This document shows, in pieces, positions 30,483 through 41,083 of a DNA stretch of 64,000 nucleotides. The stretch comes from Chelydra serpentina (taxonomy: Eukaryota > Chordata > Testudines > Chelydridae), in assembly GCA_037349315.1 (NCBI GenBank), contig JBAIAC010000004.1, forward strand, positions 38,257,001-38,321,000. Reading direction: 5' to 3'. A program made the position numbers and the translations under genes. The number at the start of each line of letters is the position of its first letter. Positions within the stretch are counted from its first letter, which is position 1. The notes below the pieces were generated by a model that ran no database searches, had not been told where the DNA came from, and saw only the letters and a list, made by a program, of their open reading frames with translations.

Positions 30483-33430
30483 CCCCTAAAAATAATAAAG
30501 CCATTTTATGTCTCTCATCCCTCCCCAAAAGCCTGGTAAAATAGATGGGATGTGTAGCATGCCTTAAAAAAAAAACAAAAAACAAGTCAGGTCATCAATG
30601 AAATCCAAAACCAAGGAACTCAGGTTTTTGAGAACACCCTGCTGTCAGCTCCTTCCCTTTGAAAGGAAGGGGCTCATAATTCCAGCTGCTAGCTCGCATC
30701 TTTGGTGCATGGCAGGGAAGAGAAACATCTTCTGATGCAATTGTAATTGGCTGGCTCCACTCAGTGGCCCCAAATCATTATAAACAAACAATATAAACAA
30801 AACTGGGGCTGAAAATGTTCCAGAATACTGGTCCATCCTAGTGCAGAACCAAAAATAAACATTTCTTAAAACTATTTGCATAAGAGTTTGAGGGTGGCTA
30901 AGGTTGTGTTTGATTTGCACATTCATTATTTCAATTGTTTTATTGTTGTTTGGAATACAAGGGCCTAACATTAGCTGATAATATGTAGATGCTTCAGAAA
31001 GCAACAGTGGCTTTCCATCTCAGATAGTTATGTCAAAAAGCTAGAGACAGACAGGTAACAATCTGATCATGCCGATTACTATAAACAGCCTTTTCCGTTC
31101 ATCACTTGGAAGTACTGTGAGATATGTCAATGGAAAAACCACTTTGTTAAGAAATAATAGTATCCTTCTACTAAATTAATACCTAGATGACATCTCTGAA
31201 AGACTTCCATTATAAATACAATTATTTTCTATTATACAAATTGATTGATGTACGGCGGATATCATTTTGTCTGCTGGTTATTGCAGCAGATAGTCAAGTG
31301 AGAGTTACACACTATGTATCTGATCTTGTAAATTGCTGAACATCCTCTGCTCTCAATGGCTGGAATGGGCACTCAGCACTTTTCAGGAGAGGCTCAAATT
31401 GGCAAAATTTAGCACTGTACCAATCCTGGACTGTTGTATTATGACTAGCATGGGAAACATGCTTATGTTTATGGTGACTAATAAAGTATTGACATTTATT
31501 TTTAAAGTGGTTACAGACAGTTACTTGAGTAAAAATGCACATTCAGTGAATGTTATTCGTATTATAACAAATGCAAAAATAAAAAGAAACGTAGTAAAGT
31601 CAAATAGCTGTGAATGTACTTCCGTCCATGAAGGACAAATGGGATGGGACTCTATATTGGCATTCTGGAATTTCTGAGAGCATTGATTTTGCTTTGATCT
31701 GAGGATTCCACTATCACCCTAGATCTCTTTCAGCATATCTGCCTCCCAGGTCTCTTCCTCTCATATGTTCAGGAAGATTTTCCCGAGAAGTAATAGACTG
31801 TATTTTTCCAAGATGAATCTCGTTTTATTTTCTGCTAATGTTTCTAAATTTTCTATTTGGATTTTCTCTATTCCCATTACTGTTTGCAACATCTGTTTAG
31901 TAACATCTACACAATTTATCAGCATGCCATTGACTCTCTTGTCTAGATCTTTAATAAAGTCGTTCTCTGCAGTACCTCTGTAGGCAGCTCCATTTGGATG
32001 CTCTGCTATTCATCATAACTCTTTGTTTATAGTTCTTCAGCCAGTTTTCAATCCCTGTGATGTTGTTCATTTCCAAGCCACTTTTGATTATTCTTTGAGA
32101 GCAAAATACTGAATCAATTGATTTGCTAATCCAAAAATATTTCATTTACTTCATTCTGTTTGTCCAGTAATGTTATAACTTCATCATACAATACAATCAA
32201 GATTGTTTGACAAAATCTTTTATATAGAAACAAATGCCACTTCATGCATATAATTCCATTGCCCCCTACATGTTCTGTGATTATATTTTCAATCTTAATG
32301 TTGCATTACTGCTATTGGGCCTTTTGCATTTATCTTATACCATGTCTGATTATTTTTGATGTATGTAGTACATTTCCTGAAACATAGAAAACAAATACAT
32401 AAACCATATTTTTTTCAAGTGGTTTAGGTTGTTTGCAAATTGGTATTTTGAGCAGCCTCTTATGTTTATTTTATCATTAATACTTGGTGGGAGGGTCATC
32501 TTTTTCCCAAATGTTTGTTAGTTTAGCAAACTAACATTGCTTGCAAAATAACTTGAATCAGATCTAATGCTTGTAAAATGTACTAGCGATGCCAATGAAA
32601 TGATGTTTTCAATAATTTTTTTATCTTCAAAGCTGTGGTTTGCCCCAGAGACATGGTTTACCACAAGTTTAGCACAGTGGCATGAATTTTAAACATGCAA
32701 GTCAAAGTCCTGTCTAATTTGGAAACAGTGCTGGGGAAAAGAAAGGTAAGGGGGTGGAAGGAGATGGCCTATATCAGCCTTTTCTCGATTTTTATTTTCA
32801 ATTTTTCCTTTTCTTTCCAACTCAGCATAAATGGGAGGTGTGGGTATTGGGCAACCGTTGACCCCTCATCAGGTACGAGTCATGTGGAATAGTTATGGAC
32901 TCCCAAACAAATGGATTGATCCATATTACAAACGTCAGCTTGACACCCCCCCCCACCGCAATATATACATGGAATGGCCCATTCTGCACACACCCAAAAC
33001 CTGAATTAGACACAAGTATGTGCTCCCACAAAATACTGTCCACACTGCACACTTCTAGCTACTGAATCATACACACAAGGCACCAGACATCACTGTCCTC
33101 TTAATTCAATCAGGCTCTCATGCCCTCCAATTCATATAGTCCATTTTGCACACTTCCTGGTCTTGAATCTCACTCTGTTTCTCTTGCATACACAATATGG
33201 TCCATACTGTATATTTTCAGACTCTGAATTGTCCTCTAGTGACTGGACTGGTCTATACAAACATGCTTGTGGTCTCAAAATTCTTCCCAAACCCAGAAGA
33301 TCCTTCAATGCTCTTTTGAAAAATGGACAGTTGCATCTCTAGTATTTTGTCAAATTCTCCTGTCTTACTGATTCCTGGCATTTAGTTGCTTATGACTGTT
33401 ACTTATATTACGCTAAATGGCACTTCTTTA
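30483..33430. other. AT-rich intergenic DNA, no feature recognised
   Basis: About 2.9 kb lacking terminal repeats or tRNA boxes. The 119-codon minus frame 30645-31004 and the 114-codon plus frame 31333-31677 have no recognisable domains. It may include unique sequence. Confidence 0.45.
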
Positions 33431-33545
33431 AACAACAATGATAATAATTAACATTTATACAGTACGGCATTTCCCTTGTCCAAAGTGCTGTACACAAACA
33501 TTAATTAACCTTGACAACCCTCTGAGAGGTAGGCTATTAAGTGCT
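33431..33545 (+). mobile_element. MIR/CORE-SINE-like fragment
   Basis: The sequence acatttatacagtacggcat is followed by ccaaagtgctgtacacaaac, and then ctctgagaggtaggctatta. These occur in the conserved middle of MIR-type and L2-related repeats. It is heavily diverged. Confidence 0.45.
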
Positions 33546-34475
33546 AGAGCGTTCCCACATCTGAATTTAAGATATTTTCCTCAGGGTTAAAGCAGGTCCC
33601 CCAAGTGCAGGGGATTCACAAACAGATACTGTAGTCATAACCAGACAGGGCAGCTTTTCATATCAAATGCAATAAAATATAACACATATATTTGAAAACT
33701 CCAAACATGTAACCTTTTCTTATATTTGCTCCTTAGTTCTGGTTTTCCCTTCATTGTAAACACTATTACAATATACAATTAATGTAAACCAAGTCCAGCT
33801 CATGTTCAAAGGAGATATAGTTAAGAGAGAACTAGTGTTAAAAAATGCGGATGTCCAAATGGAAAATGATTAGCTTAATTTCCAATAGATATCTGTATAT
33901 CCCATAAAAATAGAGAGAGCAATGAAATACCCCTAACAGAGACTATATCATAAGTCAGTGACATTTCTTAATTAGGATATACAGAAGTTGTTTAGCTCAC
34001 CAGAGGTGAGAGAATGGTCCTGTAGTCATCCATTCTCACCTTTGGCAACAACTGATGAGCCTGAACACCTCTGGTACCTGGGAAAAATGTGTAAAAAAAA
34101 AAAAAATCATCTCTGCATTGATAGCAGACAAATGCCACATTGGGGTAAGCAACTTAATAGAGCAAAGAGCAAACCAGATCCTGCCATTAGCAAGGATTTT
34201 AAATAAACTTTTTCTTTATTAATTTTTTTTAAAGGAAGCGTTGCAACCAACAGAAATGTTGGAGAGAAACAGTTACCAAATACAACAGTGATCCTCAATC
34301 TTGTTTATGTCAGAGAGTGCTTAACAACATTGGAAAATAATTGAGGGGAGCCAAATATTTAAAAAAATGTAGCAAAGAACACAGGCAGGGACCATCCTAT
34401 AGCTATAGTGGGCCAAGCCCAGTTGCAGCAAAGCTGGTGTTAAAGGAAGCGATTCAAATTAATATTTAGCAGAAC
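33546..34475. other. Intergenic DNA, no feature recognised
   Basis: No terminal repeats, tRNA boxes or supported frame. A short A run lies at 34093-34105. Confidence 0.4.
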
Positions 34476-34576
34476 ACTGAAGATCTCAAAGAACTTTACA
34501 AAAGTGGGTAAGTATTATCCCTGCTGTACAGATGGAGAAACTAAGAGGTTAAATAACTTGCCCAGGTCATACAGGG

Positions 34577-34657
34577 CCTGATCCAGAGCCCACTGAAAGA
34601 AATGGGAGCTTTCCATTGACTTCAATAGCATTGGATCAGCCCCACAGTGAGCCAATT
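34577..34657. repeat. Palindromic MITE fragment inside the MIR-like repeat
   Basis: gggcctgatccagagcccac is loosely complementary to cattggatcagcccc, and tccattgacttcaatagc sits near the centre. This resembles the 23976-24071 family. The neighbouring MIR-like sequence resumes on both sides. Confidence 0.45.
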
Positions 34658-34711
34658 GCAGAATTAAGAATAGAACCCCAGTCTTCTAACTCCCAGCCCT
34701 GTGCACTAGAC

Positions 34712-35072
34712 CAGGGGTTCTCAACCTTTTTCTTTCCGAGCCTCCCCCCACCCCCTTTCCCAACATGCTATAAAAACTCTATGGCCTGCCTGTGCCACAA
34801 CAACTGGTTTTCTGCATATAAAAGCCGGGGCCAGCGTTAGGGGGTAGCAAGCAGGGCAATTGCCTGGGGCCCACGAAACTACATTGCTCAGGCTTCAGCT
34901 TCCACCCCAGGGGGCGGGGCTCAGGGTTCTGAGCTTCAGCCCCATGCGGTGGGGCTTCAGCTTTCTGCCCTGGGCCCCGGCGAGTCTAATGCTGGCCCTG
35001 TTTGGTGGACCCCCTGAAACCTGTTTGTGGCCCCCCCCCAAGGGGCCCTGGACCCCTGGTTGAGAACCCCTG
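34712..35072. mobile_element. hAT element with perfect 15-bp inverted ends and perfect 8-bp TSD
   Basis: CAGGGGTTCTCAACC at 34712-34726 is the exact complement of GGTTGAGAACCCCTG at 35058-35072. The duplicated 8-mer cactagac is at 34704-34711 and 35073-35080. The interior is C/G-rich and itself contains another hAT-like element at 34826-35000. No transposase is present. Confidence 0.88.
34826..35000. mobile_element. hAT-like MITE nested in the 34712-35072 element
   Basis: The left end cggggccagcgttag and the right end ctaatgctggccctg are inverted repeats with two differences. The interior repeats the words cttcagc and ggggct. The flanking 8-mers ataaaagc and tttggtgg do not match, so insertion is inferred from the ends only. 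Confidence 0.6.
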
Positions 35073-35095
35073 CACTAGACCATGATCTGATGCTT

Positions 35096-35921
35096 CTCAA
35101 AAACTGCAGCTCACACAACCTGTGGTTATGGGTGTTACTCATTCAACATGAACATTATATAAAAGATGTTTTTGTCAACATTCCTTCCTATGTATTATAT
35201 ATTCTTACAAATTCTGTTGGGTGAAAACGTTACCATCAACCTCATTTCTTCAGTGTACATCTGCAGTACACCCTGCTTTCATGTCACTCGCTTTGACCTC
35301 TTTGAGACCTCAACTGTCTGTATAACCACATTTACTATCAGCCACTCGGAATCAACAGGCCTCAGCCTATAATGAAACTCATAAACTGCCACTTTTCAAT
35401 GATATCTGCTATAGTTTCCTATTGAATTTAAATGAGTAAACACACGGGAAATAATTTCTTTCCCACTTTCAAATTGGGATCTCTTACATCTCAGAAAAAT
35501 CAAGTGCTCCTCCCTCCATCAAAGACTGATTTCTGCAATGCACCAGGAGAGGCATACAACAGATTTTGATCCAGATGGGGTTGTACAACATGAACTGTTG
35601 GAGTCACAGAGGATTAATAGATCAAGCAGCAAAGAACAGAGAATGCTGAGCAAAATAATGCATGACATATAGCAAAGGTCATTGCTGGAATGCAATGGAG
35701 CATTGATATCTTGTAGCACTATGTTGTTTACCCACATGTGCATAGACAGCTGCTGCCTCAAAAACCAATGCCAAAATCAAATCCTTATTTCCAAGGGACA
35801 AAATAATAAGCACCAGCAACTTAAAAGGAAGGTTTAGATAAATATTATATAAGAAATGCTTCTATCTGTAGGAAATTATTATTACCTATTCTTTGTATTA
35901 ATGGAAAGGACAACACATGAG
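35096..35921. other. Intergenic DNA, no feature recognised
   Basis: No terminal repeats or supported coding frame. Confidence 0.4.
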
Positions 35922-36097
35922 GGGTTTGGGGCCCAATCCTACATCACTGAGTACAACAGGGCCCAGATCCTCCTTCCTCTCCTTCCCCGCCCCCAGCCCT
36001 GCAACCCCCTTCTTTGCACCATTCAGGCATAGCTGAGGATCTTGCCCTGAGAGTTTTCCCTTTGATTTCAATGGCAGTGAAATCTGGCCCCACAGCT
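35922..36097. repeat. Nested palindromic MITE fragments
   Basis: The outer ends ggggcccaatcctacatc and gtgaaatctggcccc, and the inner pair gggcccagatcctcc and gctgaggatcttgccctg, are inverted relative to each other. Both pairs belong to the gggccagatcctgag family. The two pairs imply one member inside another. Confidence 0.45.
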
Positions 36098-36646
36098 TGT
36101 TACAACAACACATTCTTTTAAAAACATCCCACATAAGCTAATTTTCAAAAACCTACCTAATGGTTCCCCCATTTGTTGCTGTTATCAATAGGAAATGGTG
36201 CCCATAAATAGCACATCTCCAGTCCAGAGCATGTAACCCAATTTTTGTTAGCATAGCTCTTTGATTTCAGCCTCAGCAGGGGTACTTTGCATAATGTGTC
36301 ACTATGACTGTGTAACTGCAATGGTTGTAATTCTTCATGAGCAAACACATTTTTTTCTTATTGAAATGTGTAAACATTCCCCAGCACTTTCAGTACTTTG
36401 CCAAATGACAGCCTAAGAATATTGTGTAAATTTGTTTGAACGCCACGCTGCTAAAACCAGCATGAACAAGACCGGCTCTTGGCTGAAGAGCAGTTGGCTG
36501 AAACCAAAACCAGGGATTAGGCAGGAACTCTAATGGGTTAAGAGAAGTACAGAGGAGAAATAACCAACCCTATTCCATCACCCTCAACACAGGACGTCTG
36601 ACCAACCATCATCAAAATGGTAGATAGCGTAGGAGCCTCTCTTGAC
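36098..36646. other. Intergenic DNA, no feature recognised
   Basis: No supported feature; the sequence leads into a Penelope-type tail. Confidence 0.4.
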
Positions 36647-36765
36647 GAAGTGGGTATTCACCCACTAAAGCTTATGCTCCAATACGTCTGTTAGTCTATA
36701 AGGTGCCACAGGACTCTTTGTCGCTTCTACAGATCCAGACTGACATGGCTACCCCTCTGATACTG
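36647..36765 (+). mobile_element. Orphan Penelope-type 3' tail
   Basis: gacgaagtgggtattcaccc, then actaaagcttatgctccaat, then gtctataaggtgccacagga match the layout of the Penelope tail at 7690-7785 (gatgaagtgagctgtagccc and so on). The copy continues with ccagactgacatggctaccc. No coding part is attached, so it is a strongly truncated copy or a non-autonomous tail element. Confidence 0.6.
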
Positions 36766-36959
36766 GTCTCTTGATAATGGACACCCAAATAGTAACATTC
36801 ACAAACACCTTCTTCTCCCGTCACAGTAGCCACTGAAATCAATGGATGCTGACTACTGTCCTGTGGTGAAGTGTTGACCTTTGTAACATTGACCCAGGGG
36901 GCTAGGAAATAAGGGTCAATCTCTTAGAAGTTGCGTGTGTCACACCCTTATTACATGGT
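36766..36959. other. Intergenic DNA, no feature recognised
   Basis: Short spacer between the Penelope-type tail and the A/T-rich repeat. Nothing recognised. Confidence 0.35.
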
Positions 36960-37480
36960 GTCAGAAGTGTATTGCTAGGACTTGGGGCAGAGAAAGGTAA
37001 TTCCCTTTCATGGAGGATTTTGATATTTTGAAATTTGGTTTCATTCCAATTTGGAACAAAGCCCCCAAAATTCTCCGTGAAAGGGAATGGACCCCCAGCT
37101 TTGGGGCAGTCCCCCTGGGCTGGCTGCCCTGGAGCAGCAGACACTGGAAGCCCTGGAGTCCCCAAGTCTGAGGCAGTTCATCTGGTGGGCTGCCCCTGAG
37201 CTGAGGACCCTTGAAGCTCTGGGAGTTTGGACTGCCAAAGAACCACGGTCCTGGCAGCTTGGGATCCAGGACTCTCAGGACTTCCAGGCTCCTGGCTTCC
37301 CATCAGCCTATCAGGAGGGTTTCTTAAGAGAAGAACTGGCAGGAAAACAGGCAGGTTTCTGCTGGAAACATGCCTGGGTTCTGTCAGAACATTGTGGAAA
37401 TTGAACCTTTTCCACAAAACATTTGATAAATCAGCAAAGTGTTTCATCAGAATTTTTCCTACAAGATGTTATTGGGATTT
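36960..37480. repeat. A/T-rich aattttgga repeat, copy 3, with cctggcag core
   Basis: The left flank holds gaggattttgatattttgaa and ccaatttggaac, and the right holds ggtttctgctggaaacatgc and aaaacatttgataaatcagc. The middle (37090-37330) consists of ctggagtcc, cctggcag and ggactctcagg words. The arrangement resembles 14990-15510. The overlapping frames there are shadows. Confidence 0.4.
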
Positions 37481-37546
37481 GGAGCCATACAGATGATATT
37501 GTATAGTCCCCTCTACTCAGAAATGGTATTTTATTAGATTCTTTGT

Positions 37547-38037
37547 CAGGGCCGGTGCAAGGAAGTTTCGCGCCCTAGGCCCCCCCAATACTGCCCCCCC
37601 CAGCCAGCTCCCCCGCCCGCGGGAGCTCAGCCTTCCCCATCCCCCCCCGCCCCAGGGGCTCAGCCCCCCCGCAACCGGCGGGCCGCCCACAGGAGCTGAG
37701 CGGGGAGCTGGGAGGCAGCTCAGGGGGGCAGTGAGGCGGCTCCCCGCTCAGGCCCTGAGGGGGGGCAGCGAGGCGGGGGGCTCGCCGCTGCTGCCCTCCA
37801 GCTCCCCGCTCAGCAACTCAGCGGGGAGACAAGGGGCAGCAGTGGGAAGCCGCCCCTTGTCTCTCCGCTCAGCAGCTCAGCGGGGATACAAGGGGCAGCA
37901 GCAGCAAGCCACCCCTTGTCTCTCCGCTCAGCAGCTCAGCCGCTGAGCGGGGAGGCAGCGGGCAGCCGCCCGCCGCCCCCCAAATCTTGGCGCCCTAGGC
38001 AACCACCTAGGGTCGCCTAGTGGGCGTGCCGGCCCTG
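37547..38037. mobile_element. GC-rich hAT MITE with internal tandem repeat
   Basis: The ends cagggccggtgcaagg and gggcgtgccggccctg are imperfect inverted repeats. The flanking 8-mers ttctttgt (37539-37546) and ttctttgg (38038-38045) match at seven of eight positions. The subterminal cgccctaggc is found at both ends. A unit near cagcagctcagcggggatac is tandemly repeated (period about 58 bp) at 37800-37945. No coding. Confidence 0.78.
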
Positions 38038-39600
38038 TTCTTTGGACCTTTTTAGGAATGGTGCTACTCATCCACTTCTATGACTTCATCTGTCCTTACA
38101 GCAGATTGCAAGTAGAGCAAGTTTGAAAATATAAGTATGTGTACATAGTACAGAGCTTACTGGGATTTGTAAATAGTGACATCTCCCTGAATATGTATAT
38201 TTAGAAAGATGCCTGTCATTTTGCATGTGTTGTCCATGAAAATGTCGGTACTGCAGCTGAAGTTCGGAGTGGGGAAGGATGGAAGACATACACTGAATAT
38301 GTAAAATTAATGAGTTCTTTGAAATGAGTGGCTCCTAATTTATCAGTAATGGTAACACTCTATGTGCACCAAGCAGACACACTCCAGAGTCTGTTTTTGC
38401 CTTGGCAGTGACAGAGCAGATGTGGGAACCTTCTGTACAGATGTATTTCATTATTGCTGTCTGAATATGAAGTCTGCATCACTGAGCTACTGGTGATAAG
38501 CACAGAAGATAGATCAGACCAGATTGCCATAAGGCACTGTGTTCTCTCTCCTTAAGTCAAAACTAGCAGAAGTTTTAAAACTAACATCACCCTCCTTTGC
38601 GATTGGCAGGCAGGTTTTGAACTAAAGATGAGATTTAAATTAAGTGGGTGACCTGTGAAATGCCATAAACTTTTCCATTCTTCTGGGATCTATAATTCTG
38701 ACTGTTCCCAAACAAAGTTCTCCTGTGGAAAACTGGCAAGTCACTAAACTGTCTAGCAACAGGTTTTCTGCTCTGCTCACAAAGAATGAAAATAATAATG
38801 CTCCAAATAGATGGACTTGATTTTCCTCTCTTAGTGGTATAATTCAGGAGAAGCCTGGTGTAAATCAGGAATAAACTCCATTGTTTATTGATTATGCAAA
38901 TGTAAAACCAATGTAAGTGAGGAGAATCAGACACAAGGTGATGAAACCGGAAAGGCCGGCACTATGCATGCACACACAAAATCAATGATAAAACATTTTA
39001 AAATAATTGGATATGGGTTTGGACTGTAAAATTTCAGATGTAGCTCCATAGCTAAAGAAACCAAGGTTCAGGGGTGCTTGGATTCAGGGGGGTTGATCTG
39101 GCCCAGATCCTTTATTTTAAATAGAGATTATTTTTAAGATTCAGTTACAGACACAAAAGACCCCAAAATTCAGGCAAGTTCAGATCAGGTGGTATAACCA
39201 AATCTTCCAGCTTTCCGGTTAATTAGTACTGTAGTACATGGCCATCTTAATTTTTGATTTTGTACCATGTTGTACGACATGAAGAAAATTGCTAAGTGGA
39301 ATGGAAATTCCTGATACTCAAAGAATTGTCTCAGATAGAATCAAGCTAAGGGCAATTTGCTGTCATTACCAGACAAAATACGAATAGCTTCCATGAAGAA
39401 GTTGCTGACACCTAAAATGAAAAGTGTGTCTGTTTTTTTTAATTTACATGAGAGCCTTTGAGCCAGAATATCAGATACATTAAAAAAACAAACACCTCTC
39501 TTCATGACAAACTTGAAGAGGAGACGTTCAGGAAGCTTGTTATATTGTTTGTAGATAATATTTCCAGGAGATACCAGGCAAATGTGATCATGTCTTCCAG
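38038..39600. other. Intergenic DNA, no feature recognised
   Basis: The 99-codon minus frame at 38635-38934 and others have no recognisable domain. Nothing else is supported. Confidence 0.42.
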
Positions 39601-39631
39601 ACAGCCTATTACTCATGAGCACGTAGGAGCC

Positions 39632-39920
39632 CCTCACCTGGCACAGATCTCCATTGTGCTAGGTGCTGTACACACACAGAACAAAAAGATGGCCATGGTC
39701 CCCAAAGAGCTTACAACCCAAGTATAAGATAAAAAACAGATCAGAGAGCACAAGGAAACAATGAGACAATACTGGTCAGTGTTATAGGTTACTGCACATC
39801 AGCTGCCCAGCTAGTGTCAATTTTTTGTAGGCATCACAGCCAAAGGAGAATTTTAAGGAGGGATGTGTAAGATGACAATGCCATAGCTTGTGGAGGTTTA
39901 CATAGAGCTTCTCCCAAGAC
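39632..39920 (-). mobile_element. L2-clade LINE 3'-region fragment
   Basis: ctccattgtgctaggtgctg, then ccccaaagagcttacaaccc, then acaaggaaacaatgagacaa and tactggtcagtgttatagg parallel the 3' part of the L2-like element at 55690-55870. It extends through gcatcacagccaaaggagaa. It is non-coding on its own. Confidence 0.55.
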
Positions 39921-40062
39921 TAAGGGTCAGACGGCCAAAAGGTGCTTCCTTAAAAATTAACAGATAGGTGATTAAGGCTGCTATTGTTCCCAGAGCAGAG
40001 GAAGAAGTTAACATCTCAACAGCGCATGATAGATGATAGAAAGACTCCCCATGCTGTAATGA

Positions 40063-41083
40063 TGCTGGTTCTGGCAGGACCTAACTGAGAGTGCCAGTTC
40101 AGGACAAATTGCTTCAAACAGGGCAACTACAGCCCAAGGCTGGGGTTTTTCCACCTCTAAGGCAAACCAAACCAGCCAGACGGAGGAGACTTTGGTTTTA
40201 CCCCACTGGCTAACCACAAGTCATCCCAAGCAATCCCCTAAGGCACTCCAGTTTCCCAGTCTCACCACCAGTGCCACTCATTATGGGGACAACTGGTCAT
40301 GAAAACCAATGCCCCAGTAAAAGAAAAAAGGTCCTCCCAATCCCAATGGACCAAGCCCCCAGATCCAGGTCAATATACAAATCAGATCTTACCCACAAAT
40401 CACGCTGTTGCCAATCCTTTAGAATCTAAAATCTAAAGGTTTATTCATAAAAGGAAAAAGGTATAGGTGAGAGCTAGAATTGGTTAAAAGGAATCAATTA
40501 CATACAGTAATGGCAAAGTTCTTGGTTCAGGCTTGCAGAGATGGAATAAACTGCAGGTTCAAATTCAAATTAAGTCTCTGGAGTACATCCACAGCTGGGA
40601 TGGGTCCTTCAGTTCTTTGTTCAAAGCTTCCATTTGTAGAAAGGTTCTTCCAGAGGTAAGAAGCAGGAATGAAGACAAAATGGAGATGAGGCAGCTGCCT
40701 TTTATAGTTTCTTCCAGGTGTAAAGACACCTCTTTGGCCTTACAGACTCCTGGAGTCTGGAGTCACATGGGCAAGTCTCTGCCTAATATGTTGAGTCACA
40801 GGCATGTCTGCCTTCTCTCAATGGATCCATTGTATCGCTGATGGCTCTTAATGGGCCATCAAGCAGGCCTAGCAGAGCTGATAGCTTGTCTGGGGTCCCA
40901 GAAGCATGGCCCCAGTTTGAAATACAGACAGTATAAAGCCAATATTCATAACTTCAACTACAAAACTGATACATACATATAAATGACATAATCATAGCCA
41001 GCCAAGCATAACCTGGTCTTAGACACCTCATTTGACCCCCTTTATGTAAGATTTGGTGCCACTACAGGACCTTGGTTGTAACA
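40063..41083 (-). mobile_element. Solo LTR, about 1.02 kb
   Basis: The ends are TGCTGGTTCTGGC and GGTTGTAACA on the + strand, flanked by a 4-bp duplication atga (40059-40062 and 41084-41087). On the minus strand a TATA box (tataaaa, complement at 40700-40706) lies about 380 bp from the 5' end, and an AATAAA signal (complement at 40440-40445) lies 260 bp further, as expected for U3-R-U5. No internal element sequence is attached. Confidence 0.7.

Larger units (their letters stand above)
34476..35095 (+). mobile_element. MIR-like repeat interrupted by a palindrome and a hAT element
   Basis: aaagaactttacaaaagtgg, then ccctgctgtacagatggaga, then aactaagaggttaaataact and gcccaggtcatac match the conserved MIR/L2-like order. 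After the palindromic piece, gaattaagaatagaacccca and ctcccagccctgtgcactag match the MIR 3' part. The hAT at 34712-35072 entered at cactagac, and the repeat continues after it. Confidence 0.55.
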
